From: Ligula intestinalis
Lineage: Eukaryota > Platyhelminthes > Cestoda > Diphyllobothriidea > Diphyllobothriidae
NCBI GenBank assembly: GCA_036362985.1
Contig: JAYGXS010000007.1
Span: 16,998,920 to 17,062,919 of the forward strand
DNA: 64,000 nt
Direction: 5' to 3'
In this document: positions 10,943 through 21,347 of the stretch, piece by piece
Position numbering within the stretch: the stretch's first letter is position 1
How the letters are laid out: each line of letters starts with the position of its first letter
Notes under the pieces: generated by a model
Seen by the model: only the letters and a program-made list of their open reading frames with translations
Told to the model about the DNA's origin: nothing
Database searches by the model: none
Position numbers and translations under genes: made by a program

Positions 10943-11352
10943 ATTTTCGGATTTGACTTGCTGCTGGTAGAACCTGACTATCGACCGGTGCTGCTCGAAG
11001 TGAACAGCAGTCCAAGTCTGCGGATTGACTGCATGCGGCCGCTGGTGCAGCCCAGTAGCTGCAAACATGGCCTAAATCCGGCCATCATGCACTCATCTAA
11101 GTATGCGGCCTTCTCACGCAGTCGAGTGGATGAGAAAGTGAAGACTGGCTTGCTAAGGGCTACTCTCAGTCTGATTGGCAGTCGTCTACTCTTTGAGCGC
11201 ATGAGTATGGACTCACCGGAGAAGGCATACGCCTTCTTGAATGCCTGCGGCTACAAGACGCCGGCTATTCCGATGGAGCCTAAAACAGTTGAGACACCGG
11301 TAGAGGCATTGAAGATTGCGCAAAAGCCTTCGTCCAGGGGTAGTTCAGAGAA
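10943..11352 (+). CDS. Tubulin tyrosine ligase-like (TTLL) protein, internal exon
   Basis: TTLL enzymes ligate amino acids (often glutamate) to tubulin tails and act on cilia and cytoskeletal microtubules. The exon opens with IFGFDLLLVEPDYRP, then VLLEVNSSPSLRID, the hallmark end of the TTL ATP-grasp fold; the Glu and Asn of LLEVN are the family's metal-binding residues and are present. About 45 residues on, SRVDEKVKTGLLRATLSLI matches the helix that follows in TTLL proteins. 'SLRID' and 'VDEKVK' look most like the TTLL11 type, but the subtype is not settled. A good acceptor (TTTTATTTCAG) precedes it and GTAAGT at 11353 gives a strong donor, leaving two bases of a codon. Codons 100-130 are polar and less conserved. 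Upstream exons lie outside or are hidden among the repeats. Confidence 0.85.
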
Positions 11353-11855
11353 GTAAGTTCAAAAGCTTGTGTAAACGTGTGTTTCTTGTGCCCTCCATAC
11401 TACCAATCAATTCAAAGAATGCATTGTATAGTAGATTCCCTACCTCATTAAACGTCAACCGAAATGCGTTAACGATTCGAACGCATTCATTTATTATGTT
11501 TTCGTTAATGTTTATCAAGATAATTTAGTCCCGACAGGTTTCTGACTTTTGGACGAGTATCATCCTGACCGTCCGTAAAATATATACTCTGTAATAAATT
11601 ACTACTCAAGTGTTTTGTATTCTTTTCATTGTTTTTCGCGGCACTTCTAAATTCAAATGTATTTTACAGAAAACATGAGCAAAAATATTTTTCCTGTACT
11701 CGTTTTGTAGCAAATTACGCCTAACTCAAAGATTATACTCGAAGAAAGTGTAGCTTTCTGTTGAAAAATAGCTCTGAACTTTACAGTTCGTTGCATTTTA
11801 ATTCAAGATTTCCTATCTATATGCTGTATATTTTCTCTCCAAGAAAAGTAAACGG
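11353..11855. other. Intron sequence of the TTLL gene
   Basis: AT-rich, no open frame of note; runs up to the 5' end of the hAT element. Confidence 0.5.
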
Positions 11856-12009
11856 CTGGGGTCGGCGACTTTTTAAACTCAGAGAGCCAAGAAAGCCAAT
11901 ATTTGGAAATATATTTCAGTGAGAGCCATATAATATATTTTAAGGTTAAAGTAAATTAAATCTGAGTATAATGGACAGCTGGATTTATTCTTTTGAATGA
12001 TATTCTTTT

Positions 12010-13596
12010 AATATCCATTTTTAATGGACTTCTGGTGCTGCATTGATTAGCTGAAAGCTTTGTAGTCTGTTTGTTAGTTGGCGAGGTTAAGCTTCATGCA
12101 AACGTTGATGCTTTCATCCGTTAGACGTGATCTTGCGGTGGATTTGATGTATTTAAGAGGTGAGAATGCTCACATGCATATGTAGATCCAAACAAGGTCA
12201 ATACAGCAATACTCACACGCTGCAGAGTGGGGTGTGTGACAGAAAGGGTGTTCCATGATTTGATTATCAGCTGGTCTTCGGGTTCAAGTTTTTAATTTCT
12301 GTCCATATGTGCTAGGTGGCCAACTACCCTTTATGTCGTACGATTCTTTCCAAATCTTCATTGAGTGACTCGAACTTATTCACCCACATGTCCGAGACCT
12401 TCGGGTCTGCCACGTTTCTTCAAAATCTCTAACAAAGACACCAGGAATGTAACTTAGGTCGGCTATGTTCACTGAACACTCGGCTGGATGGGCGACGAGC
12501 TTAAAACGGCGAGTTTGCTCACGGAATTCACCAGAGCGAGCTTTGACCGACTGAACAGGACTAAATGTGAAGCCAGCTAGCTGGTAGAGATGAACGTTTT
12601 GAGTGGGTTCAATTACTGGGCATGTACCTTTATATTGTTTCAGTTTTTCAAAATGTAGTAAGCGATTTGTTTCAAGATCAATGATAAAAAGCTCCAGCTT
12701 GTTTTCAAAAGCAAACACGACTTTTTGAAGGGATAGCAATGTATTTTCATTGCCTTGCATTTTAAAGTTGAGCTGGTTCACATTTTTGAGCATACCCACG
12801 ACATCAGAAAACATGAGCAGCCACTCAGTTCATGCTAGCTCAGGGTACTCAATGTCCTTTCTTTCAGAGAAAGTTCGCGTTTCATTCAGACAAGCCGCAA
12901 AACGGCTAAGCACCTTCCTTTTTGACAACCAACGGACATTGCTGTGCAAAAACAGCCAATGATCGTTATTTCCAACTTCATCCAGCAGTGTTTTAAACTG
13001 TCGATCATTTAAGGCTCGGGCAACAATAAAGTTGATCACAGAAATGACCAGCGACAGCACTTTGCCAAGTTGCCCATCACACATCTGAGTACAAAGTGCC
13101 TCCTGGGGTAGAATGCAATGGAAATGTGGGATGTGTCTATTTTCATGTACACAGGGAGGCGCCACAAATCCTTTGTTTTCCCAACCATACGCGAAGTACC
13201 ATCAGTATGCGGAGATAAGTTTATCCATAGGTAGTTTTTTTCTCGAGCGAACTCCATGAAAGACCTAAATAAATCATTATCTCTTGTGGAACCTTTTATT
13301 GACAGAACAGTAAGACATTCTTCGTGCAGTGTATCACCAGAAGCATATCTTAAAATTGCGCTGAACTGCACCAAATGGCTTACTTCTGCTGACTCACCCA
13401 AAGCCAGGGAAAAGAATGGCGCTGCATTTATGTCTTCCATTTGCGATTCCTCCACGTGGGTTGCCATCATGATGGTACGCTCATTAACAGTTTTTGTCAA
13501 CACAGGCATGTCTTGTGTTCCTTTGATTATCTTGTCATTGTTCAGAAGATCATCAAAACGTTTATTGGCTGCATCCAGCATGAACTTTTTTAACAT
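12010..13596 (-). pseudogene. hAT transposase catalytic and dimerisation region, broken
   Basis: Successive minus-strand frames carry a hAT transposase. At 13596-13036: ATHVEESQMEDINAAPFFSL, then SPHTDGTSRMVGKTK (usual 'CTDGAPSMVGK'). At 13165-12830: FHCILPQEALCTQ, VISVINFIVARALNDRQF, HSNVRWLSKRKVLSRF. At 12814-12380: LFIIDLETNRLLHFEKL and ADLSYIPGVFVRDFE. Near 12190-12060 the C-terminal dimerisation block is recognisable (FGSTYACE, ARSRLTDESINVCMKLNL) with an in-frame stop. At least three frame changes are needed, so the copy is inactive. Relatives of this transposase have been domesticated as host genes elsewhere (family knowledge), but the damage here argues against that. Confidence 0.8.
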
Positions 13597-13641
13597 ACCG
13601 CCATCTGTGAATTTTTTTCCGTTCCTCCCTATTGCTTAAGA

Positions 13642-13972
13642 TCAAGCAAAGTTAGCGAAGTTATAGTTACCTTGCTGGGTCCATACGTGGAATTGCTTCT
13701 GGCTGGCTTGCACCCTGCTCATAAGCTCTTGGCATGCTTTGTTTCTGTTATCTCCCGCCGGGTAGTTGAATGCAAAGTTATCATGGCATGTGTTGAAGTG
13801 GTGCTTTACATTCGACCGTTTCATTGATGTTTTCTTGTCATTGCAAATAAGACACACCGCATAACCTGCTCTCTCCTCAAAGGCCAATTCTTCGGCCCAT
13901 TCGTCCTGAAATGTACGATACTCCTCATCTCTTTTTCTTTTCGTCCTCTTCTTTGTTGCAGAGGTTAACTTT
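13642..13972 (-). pseudogene. hAT transposase N-terminal zinc finger
   Basis: The open frame begins just after a TGA at about 13973. It reads a basic, NLS-like KKRTKRKR, then EEYRTFQDEWAEELAF, then CLICNDKKTSMKRSNVKHH with a later TCH: a BED/C2H2-like zinc finger with the C-x2-C and H-x4-H spacing. It ends at TGA (13642) just upstream of the catalytic frame, consistent with one frameshifted gene. No ATG precedes the conserved part, so the true start is lost or lay on another exon. Confidence 0.7.
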
Positions 13973-14584
13973 GGTCAAGTGAGAGAGAGGGTGTGTGTAG
14001 TGGTCAGGGATGTGTAATCTACTATAACCACTACACTTAGAGTATTCCGCCTGATAAAAGAAAGCAATCAGATGTTAGGAACGATTTATTAGTACACAAG
14101 GCCAGTTTCCGCGAATGGACTATCTGCTTGCGTGTGATAAATGCGTCCGTCTAGGGAGCATAAACACAAGGAACTATGGGTGACAAGGCAGGCTAGCCTA
14201 CGCGCGTAAAATAGCCTTGAAAAAATGACATTAAATAAGCTAAAGTAATGTGCGTGGACTGTCGTGCTTCAATAGAGCGTCTGTTATTTAGCGAGCTTAT
14301 CGCGACCGTTGGGACGCAGGTGGAAAAGAAAGCAGCTGCTGTCGGCTAGTAGGAAATGGAACACTGAAACAACTGCAAGTTCAAACCTAAGGGGGCCAAA
14401 ACGCCAGAGATTGGTCGAGATTAAATTGATTCTTATACACGTCTCGGCAGTGGCACATCATTGGAGGGACCAAAACCACCGAACCTGAAATTCCTAGTTC
14501 CAGTTTTATCTGAAAGCTGGATGCAATCATCGAAAGAGCCACATCTGGCTCGGGGGCTATATGTTGCTGACCCCGGCTCTACGG

Positions 14585-15305
14585 TATAAGGAAGAAATCA
14601 CATAGTTCTCATAAGATTTTGCAATGGATGTGGACCAAATTGTATAATTTATAAGTGGCACTGATAAATGGATGGCTGCCTTAATTTATGAATCCAACTT
14701 TCACGGCCTTAAAAACTCTCATAGCTAGAAAGTTTTTGAATTTGAGAGGTACCCTTTTCTTCAAATCCACACTGTTATCGTGTAATTTGCTACCAGGCGA
14801 AAACAAGAAAGAATATTTTTGTTCATAATTTCTGTTAAATGTACTTGAATTTATAAGGCAGTGAAAATAATTGAAAAAATGCATACCACTTAATTAGGCA
14901 TTTTTTACAGAGTATACTTTTTGCAGGCTCTTTCAAAAGCCAGCAACCTGATGTGACTTGAGTATATTGGAATAATCTGTACACTGAGCATCATTGCAAC
15001 CATCCGTACTTAAGATGTGCGAATCTAAAACAAATTTTAGAATTTTGGTTGATATTTAATGAGTTAGGGAATTTGCTGCAGTCATCGCAATTAATGTACC
15101 GGCACACATATGAAACGAAACCATTCGTGCGGGCATTTGAATCCCAGTCCCTATTTTTTCTACAGTCTCTTCACATGGGAAGTTTGATTTATGTACATCA
15201 GGTAGTTATTTTTGCTAATTATGTACTGATCTGCATCACTGCTTCTATGCTTGTATGATTTCGCATGCATTTGGGCACTCCTGTATGATGCATTGTTTTT
15301 TGCAG
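14585..15305. other. TTLL intron sequence, nothing recognised
   Basis: AT-rich; only shadow-length open frames. Ends in a pyrimidine/G tract before the candidate exon. Confidence 0.45.
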
Positions 15306-15381
15306 AGGAGTTGAGAAACTTTTACGAGCCAGCCTCATCGTCTTACCTCGACTTTGAGACAGCAAATGGAACGACGCAAAT
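15306..15381 (+). CDS. Possible small exon (unassigned)
   Basis: TTTTTTGCAG precedes a 76-base open stretch reading ELRNFYEPASSSYLDFETA and ending at GTGAGC (15382). Acceptor and donor are both good. Its start phase (two bases) does not match the TTLL exon that ends at 11352, but its end phase (two bases left) does match the terminal exon at 17943. It could therefore be a TTLL exon only if another exon intervenes, or be used alternatively, or be chance. Confidence 0.25.
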
Positions 15382-15894
15382 GTGAGCACTAATCGTTCAT
15401 ATTCAGACATCTCTTATAATAGGCGACTAGGATCTGTTACCACAACTACTGGCATCACAACCAGCACTAACACCACCACAACCATCACCACCAGCACCGT
15501 GGGCAAAGAGTATGAGAACGTGAGCGTCAGAGAAAACATAATTTTCATAAAAGCAATTTCTCTAGGACACCACCATGCATACTCCGTGCCTACTTAACAC
15601 AGAATCTCCAGTTCCTCCTCCGAATCGTGATAATCGTGTTAAACAACCAACGCCCTTTGCCCCTACTTTTTGGCACTGCAGGTTAGTAGGAGCCCAGCAT
15701 CTTTTTCCACTGAATCTTGGGTATTTTATTGGCGAGCTTTTCAGATAACATATTCACTAGGATGCACCATCCTAAGAACTTGGAGATGGACGTCCTCAAC
15801 ATAATTCAACTGCATTACAGATAAAGATTGACAGCTAAATCTTGAGCCTCACCAGCAGCCGTTCAACTATTAGTGGTATTATTATTAGGGGAGT

Positions 15895-16104
15895 GGCAGA
15901 TTTGAATAATTCAATTGACCCAGCTGTGCCAAATTTGGGCCCTCGGTGGGATGCAAACCCACATCTGCAGCGATGGCTTCAGTGCAGTTAACGCTCTACC
16001 CATTGAGCTACAAAGGTACACTGAAAGCCTTGCATTTAATCACACTTGGGCCCATTTACCCGCCTAGCCTTCTGTGCGTATAAAATCCGCCGATACGGAT
16101 ACAC
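15895..16104 (-). repeat. SINE-A copy 3, tRNA-derived
   Basis: On the minus strand the A box TAGCTCAATGGGTAGAGCG and B box-like GGGTTTGCATCCCACC are clear. Flanks (TTGACCCA on one side; CACACTTGGGCCCATTTACCCGCC on the other) align with the copies at 612 and 16422. Confidence 0.7.
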
Positions 16105-16330
16105 TACACTGAATTGTTAGCGATTAATCTATAAAGGATAAAATGATAAGCATGTTAATCATTAGAAGCAAAGTGTGGGAGCTGATCACAGCCAATTCAT
16201 GTCCTATACCAGGAAGAAATGAACACGTTCTGGTGCAATTTTTAGCCAACAATAGACTCATTTACAAACAATTCAGCAGGTACCTGTTTTTGTATATTTT
16301 TCATGCAGCGAAAGAGGTTCAAAATATAAA

Positions 16331-16374
16331 TTGGCGAGCATACATCTGCTTTTGATAAATTCTCTACAGGCCTG
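16331..16374 (-). ncRNA. Degenerate hammerhead ribozyme of the PLE terminal-repeat family
   Basis: The minus strand shows helix I GGC/GCC and helix III AGCA/TGCT with a six-base loop before C17, as in the copies at 17224, 31366 and 51838. The core is damaged: CTGTAGA replaces CTGATGA and CAA replaces GAA. A dead member of the family. Confidence 0.5.
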
Positions 16375-16421
16375 TACATTTATATTGTAATTAGCTTAAT
16401 AAAATATAAGGAGAAGGTGAC

Positions 16422-16700
16422 AGATCTAAAAAATTAAATGACCCAATTGTGAAAAATGTGTGGCCTCGATGGCTTTTGAACCCATGTCAACAAGAGAAGG
16501 CTTGAGTACAGCCAATGCTCTACCACGTTCTACAACGCGCACCGGGAAGCGTGAATTCAATAACAATTGGGTCGATTTATCCGCCCAGCCTATTGCAAAT
16601 ATGGAATCTATCAATACTGATTCAGTAAGCTGACTGTCCAGACAAGATTTCCTAAGCAATTATCTGAACTCCACCATAATGACTACCAGTCTACTTGATT
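16422..16700 (-). repeat. SINE-A copy 2
   Basis: Aligns over its length with 612-880, including ATGACCCAATTGTG, the CCGCCCAGCCT block and GATTTCCTAAGCAATTAT. The A box (GTGGTAGAGCATTGGC) and B box (GGGTTCAAAAGCC) are more decayed than in the other copies. Confidence 0.65.
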
Positions 16701-16989
16701 ATTAGAAGGGACGACAGAATTGGTAAAAACATTGTGGGGTTGTCAAGGTAGAGGAATGGACACAATATATCAGCGTCAGGGTGTTCGGGCCACCGGCTTC
16801 GCTAGGTTGATTTGCCGACCTTCGGTCATAATAACTGCGGTGACTTAACGAAGTTATTTTGGGCATTTTCTTAACCTGATGGTAGCCGATTCTGCTGCAG
16901 CCAACAGAAGCTCTCCCGGGAATTTTGACTATCTTAACAGCACCTTGTAGATCACTCATAAAGCATCTCTGGCATCTACGTGATGTTAT

Positions 16990-17150
16990 GAGACTATCAT
17001 TCGCACTAGAATGTAGCTGTTAATACTCTTTATTTGGCCCTTCTTTAACTGTGCTGGAAGATGTTCTTGTACACCCTTGGGCAAATGCCGACTCGCGAGA
17101 CCAATATATTGTGATCTACAGGAGCAGATACATGACTAGACGTACATCGA
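16990..17150 (-). pseudogene. PLE GIY-YIG endonuclease fragment
   Basis: The minus strand encodes CRSQYIGLASRHLPKGVQEHL, matching the GIY-YIG core of PLEs (usual 'YIGRT.R.L..R..EH'). A weakly related tail may follow at 16960-16702. Hammerhead motifs lie on either side in opposite orientations (16331 minus, 17224 plus), so this is probably the gutted body of a PLE with inverted terminal repeats. Confidence 0.55.
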
Positions 17151-17223
17151 TGTAGTCTAGGCTGGCAGTTTATCCTTGACCCCTCTGTATAGGATGAGAG
17201 TAATTAATCTACGATATCAATAA

Positions 17224-17268
17224 ACAGGCCTGAAGAGAATGTACCGAAAGCAATCGTATGCTCGCTTA
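17224..17268 (+). ncRNA. Hammerhead ribozyme motif, PLE terminal-repeat family
   Basis: Layout on the plus strand: GGC, core CTGAAGA (position 7 is free to vary), short helix II G...C, GAA, helix III AGCA-loop-TGCT, C17, then GCT to close helix I with GGC (one G-U pair). All invariant core bases of a type I hammerhead are present. Helix II is very short, which is the main doubt about activity. Confidence 0.55.
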
Positions 17269-17573
17269 TTTATTTTTTGAATTTTTCCAGTGGGAATTTT
17301 GCCAACTTAAAGGGGTACTGGAACACCAGTCTCGAAAAGCCAGTCAAAAAGGCTATGACCTATTTCTGGTTAATCAACTGACAAGCCCTGAAAGGTAGTC
17401 GGATAACGATCCATAATAATACAGCCGATGTATCAACGTAGACTAAGGGTCCAGGACGCTCATTTATGTCTTGTTAGCCAGCCACACGAAACCCCAGATG
17501 CTTGGCTATTTATATTTAGTCAGATTTTCTACGCATAATTATTGAGTAAGCTGATTCGATGTTCTTTGACTAT

Positions 17574-17650
17574 GTCTATGATAAGGAATCCGCGACGGAT
17601 CTCGAAACGTTAGGCGAATAAAACTATTGTCCCAGCGATCGAGTTGTCTT
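17574..17650 (+). other. Hammerhead-like PLE end sequence, degenerate
   Basis: AATCCGCGACGGATCTCGAAACG, then TTAGGCGAATAAAA, aligns with the PLE 3' ends at 62284 and (inverted) 29276. The leading core is decayed (ATGATAA instead of CTGATGA). The ATCCG-CGA-CGGAT hairpin is intact. Confidence 0.45.
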
Positions 17651-17699
17651 TTTGTCTATTAAATAGACGTTGACGAGCTGAGCGACGGTTAACAACCCT

Positions 17700-17800
17700 T
17701 CCCCAGGTTTGAGTAACCTGGATTTCAGGCTCGAGTTCTTTTATCATTGGGTGTTACCTAGATCAACGCTGTACCATTAAGCTAAAGGCCTATTGTAATG
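17700..17800 (-). repeat. tRNA-like SINE fragment
   Basis: The minus strand carries an A-box-like TAGCTTAATGGTACAGCG and, about 45 bases on, a weak B-box-like CTCGAGCCTG. Too diverged from SINE-A and SINE-C to assign. Confidence 0.3.
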
Positions 17801-17942
17801 TCGATAGCGATTGAAAATACTAACTATAATGGGCTAGTTTTTCGCGCATCATGCTGCGGAACATACTCTTAAGATGCGCATGGGATATAAATCTCCTTTT
17901 TTCTGTCCTAAAAAATCTATTCCGTCGCCCTCCACTTTTTAG

Positions 17943-18276
17943 CCAGAGTCTTCCACGTCTAACGCAAAAGAATTCGCCTCCTGAGTTGAGGACCGTTCGA
18001 CGGCACAATCCAGATTTCCCCTCGCAGTGGATGCACGACCGCCTGTCGCAGATCTACGATATTGGACGAAAGCCACGGTCACCCAAAGTTCCTTCACTGG
18101 AAGTCAACCTGGAGGATATTGTACCCAGAAGCCCACCCTGTTGGCCGCCTCTTCGTAAACGTACCCTGTCTGCCGTTTACGGGCGCCAGCATGTCAACGA
18201 AAAACTCACCGCCTCCTTCCTGGACAGGAGAAGGGTTGCCAATTGTCGGTCAGTTTGTGGTCAATTAACTAAATAG
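17943..18276 (+). CDS. Probable terminal exon of the TTLL gene
   Basis: A pyrimidine-rich tract and AG at 17941-17942 precede an open frame to TAG at 18274-18276. The exon needs two bases from upstream, exactly what the TTLL exon ending at 11352 leaves, so they splice in frame. The encoded 111 residues are polar and proline/arginine-rich (FPSQWMHDRLSQIYDIGRKP, then VNLEDIVPRSPPCWPP), typical of disordered TTLL C-terminal tails, with no named domain. AATAAA at 18295-18300, about 20 bases after the stop, supports a gene end. It could also belong to the chain through 15306-15381. The link to TTLL is inference from phase and position. Confidence 0.45.
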
Positions 18277-18294
18277 TTATCAGCAGAAAAGGTA

Positions 18295-18300
18295 AATAAA
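18295..18300 (+). terminator. Polyadenylation signal AATAAA
   Basis: Canonical hexamer 19 bases past the stop of the preceding exon, inside a TA-rich stretch. Confidence 0.45.
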
Positions 18301-18689
18301 TATAAATAGTAGAGCAATGCAGATAATAGGAGGCAAAGGTAGGCGCAGTATTTCACCGGTCGGCTTTTGCGAATACTCTATACCGGGTACAGACTGCCGT
18401 TAAAAGACAGAAAGTCAGAAACCTGGACAAGTTTGGGCAGCTAAACTTATCCAAGAGAGCGCGGAGAGAGCTTTATTTTCGATAATTTTTATTGAGGGAA
18501 AGATATACCAAGGCTTTTGCGCTCCCTATTCGTAAAAAAGTGGCTTATAAACGCGACGATACAGAAGCAAAATTGAAAAAAAAATTAGTCGGTTACATAA
18601 TTACAGACGTGAAGTGAGCAGCCATCGGTTATTCGAAAAGGGTAAACATACATGCCTTCTTGTTTATTACGCGTAGTACAATTGCATGT

Positions 18690-20110
18690 AAGTAGCATTA
18701 TCGTATGGATTACTGTGTAGATGGTGAACGAGAATCTTGAGATGGAGGAAACAGCACCTTTGGACAGAGCGTTCCACGCTGCAACCACATTGCCATTAAA
18801 GAAAGACTTGCGTCCATCGATCCTTGCTTTAACTGGGCGTTGTTTTAGAGGATAACTGCATATAGTGTACGTGTTAGCCTGAATAAAATATCATCACGAA
18901 CAAAGCAAGAGTCCATGCCATTCATACTGCCCATGGTTAATATGAGCTTTCCTCTTAGTTGCCTGTAGGAGAGGGGAAAATATGTATAGGGTTGACAGTT
19001 TGTTTTAATAGGGCAGTTTTCCCAGAGCTTTGAACATTTTTTTCGCCCGCCTCTAGAGCTTCTTTACGACGACGCAGGCTTTAACAGTCCAATGTCTCCA
19101 TGTCGGTATAAAGCATTCTAGGTGCAACCGAAAGAAGCTTCCAAATATTTTGGAAATGCTGTCCTTTTCAAAACCCATAAAGGCTCCCTTTATCAGTTGC
19201 GATATAGTTCTGGCCGACTTCGTCGCCTTTGGGCACTTCAATGTTGGTTTTGTGAAGACGTCATCCACACACTCAACTCCTTCTGACTGTCAACTTGTCG
19301 CAGCAGTCCTTCTACATCTGTCAATTTGAAAAAAATGATGTTTTCTACAACCGAAGGGCATAAGCCAGCACTTTAACCAGTCCACTAGCCTATTTAAGTT
19401 TGCAGATGGTTGTAATCCGCCGTATTTTTCATATCTTTCCAAAGTTTAATGTCGTGAGCAAATAAGGTGACATCACATTTTAAGTCCCTGAAACAGTCGT
19501 TCAAGTGATAAGGGGGGACTAAAAATGTGCCCTGTGATACGCCAATCAACATGGTTATCCCTGAGGAGTGCTGGCACATGTTTTTTACACTGTGGTATCG
19601 TACAGTCAAAAGTTTATGGATTTATACAAATATTTTCTGACAGTCGCCATGCGTTTTCTAGTTTACACAGATAACATTGGTGAGGGACGCTGTCGAAGGT
19701 CATTTTAAAGTAAGCACAGATTGCGTGGAGCATTTTGCTTTCGTTCAAATGAGAAGAGCAGGTCCGTCAGACAGGACATACCACTGCGAAAGCCGTGTTT
19801 CGCATTTAAAATCAGCTGAGCATGTTCAAGAAGTTGTATCAACACTTCCTTAGTCCTTTTTCCATGCTTTCGCAACAAATGGAGGTGAAAATTCCCGGCC
19901 TGTAGCGTTTCACAGACGCTTGCTTTCCAACCTTAAACGGGGAGATAATAGTTGCGGATTTCCAAACAGAGGGTAGGCAACCAGTATTAAATTACGTCTA
20001 GAAAATTAAGGCAAGCGGCTTGACCATTCCAGATACTAGCTAATTCAACAGCTTGGCCGAGATGGCGTCAAGGCCTGGCGACTTCCGTAGTGTCAAGTTG
20101 GAAAACTTTA
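18690..20110 (-). pseudogene. CR1-like non-LTR retrotransposon RT, heavily decayed
   Basis: From high to low coordinates the minus strand shows RT pieces: an 'ICCESMEK' block (usual 'ICCKVMEK') near 19880, GVSQGTFLVP near 19545 (usual GVPQGSVLGP), VTLFAHDIKLWKDM near 19460 (usual FADDIKLW, one Asp now His), ISKIFGSFFRLHLECFIPTW near 19125, and the C-terminal VVAAWNALSKGAVSSISRFSF at about 18785-18725 (usual 'RVV..WN.LP..VV'). Order and spacing match the CR1-like copy at 49485-51045. Many stops and frameshifts. No endonuclease domain seen. Confidence 0.7.
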
Positions 20111-20466
20111 CTGAATTATTTCTTCGGTCAAGAGGAACATATCAATAATAGGCATTACTTAGTCTTCACGTGTGAGTGGAAAAAAGTCGAGTTCAGTCTT
20201 CACGACGGACCGAAAGAACTTAGAAAGATAGTCAGCCTTATTTTTTCCTCTAAGATTTTGGCATCTTCGACAGTTTGATAGGATCCTTGTTCCTTGCGCT
20301 TTGCGCTTTGCCTTAAGGAAGGACTTTGGGACTAACCATTGCACGTTTTAATAGATCGAGAAGTCAAGTTTGCAAACATATCTTTTCAGCAAATCATCCT
20401 CAGGCCAAAACATTTGCACGATAATGAAAACTGTACAGCTAGGCAGGGTTAAATAGTGTATTCTAA

Positions 20467-20870
20467 TTACAATTCATCGTTTATGCGTCGCCCGCATGGC
20501 GAGTTCGGCGTGTAGAGGTCCATGTGTTGGGGGAGGGGGAGGGGTAGGGTAGGTAATTGGGTTGTTTGTGGGGGTGGATCAGAGGGCAGATACATGGACG
20601 GATAATTGCTGCTATTTACGCGCATTGAACGACTGTCACTGGGGTATTGGGGCAAAATGTGATCGCCACCTGGCGTCAGGGTCGGCCACGGAAGTGCAAG
20701 GGCTTCTGCCAGCTTCTTCTGACAACACAGCACTGGATTTGCTAGCCGTTTAGCCACTTCTTCGGCTGTTGCAAGCACCCGAGGCAAAATTACCCTGTCC
20801 CCCACCCTGTATCTGCAAAACAGCTTAAATCGAGGTATTGCAAACTTCCTACGGTCAACCTGTTCTGATA
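20467..20870 (-). pseudogene. PLE C-terminal tail fragment
   Basis: The minus strand reads ILPRVLATAEEVAKRLANPV, then LCCQKK and LALPWP, matching the tails after GIY-YIG at 52140-52060 (LGQRLLATAEATAIRL) and 35990-35870 (CKRVLATAETVAI). The remaining C-terminal residues are proline-rich and unassigned. Confidence 0.6.
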
Positions 20871-21312
20871 ACCATTTTTCTGCTAATGAAGTTATGTCTG
20901 GAAGGATGTCAAATACGTAGATTCTCAGTTCGTCCATGTTTGGGAGTAGACCCTATGCATTATTATACATGAATGTCAGCTGGAAGCTTATGTGAGGTCT
21001 TTTTGTAATCCTGACAGTCTGATGAAGTCTACTCGCTGGATCAAGAAGGGGACAGAAAGTCCTTCGAATCTCTGTTCTGTTCTCCTTTGGTTCGTCTTGT
21101 TCTCAATGCTAGAATTAATTCGCCCCCCACAATATCCATGAAGAGGCCAAGTATGCTTTAAATACTGAAACAGGAATGGCTAATGACAAACTGGGTGATT
21201 TTAAGTGATAATAGGATCTTGATACATGCCGATCCACGTTCTCTTATTTTTGAGACTTGAACAACCGAGTTGTCGTTTGCGTCAAACAGCTTCTTGGTCA
21301 TTTCCCTTGCAG

Positions 21313-21347
21313 AATTCAGAAAAGGAGGAGCTATTGCATTGGGTTAA
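21313..21347 (+). CDS. Possible 35-base micro-exon of an unidentified gene
   Basis: CATTTCCCTTGCAG precedes NSEKEELLHWV, then two bases (AA) before GTAACT at 21348. Its end phase (two bases) matches the start of the exon at 21854. Very short, so phase match could be chance. Confidence 0.3.

Larger units (their letters stand above)
11856..14576 (-). mobile_element. hAT DNA transposon with both ends preserved
   Basis: The left end CTGGGGTCGGCGAC (11856-11869) is the imperfect inverted repeat of the right end (14563-14576; reverse complement CCGGGGTCAGCAAC). The flanking 8-mers GTAAACGG (11848-11855) and CTCTACGG (14577-14584) share five positions and look like a decayed 8 bp target duplication, the size expected for hAT. 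The sub-terminal AGAGCC / GAGCCACATCTGGCTC motifs also fit hAT ends. Inside, a zinc-finger transposase of the GTF2IRD2/ZBED-related kind runs on the minus strand. It lies within the TTLL intron in the opposite orientation to the gene. Confidence 0.75.
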
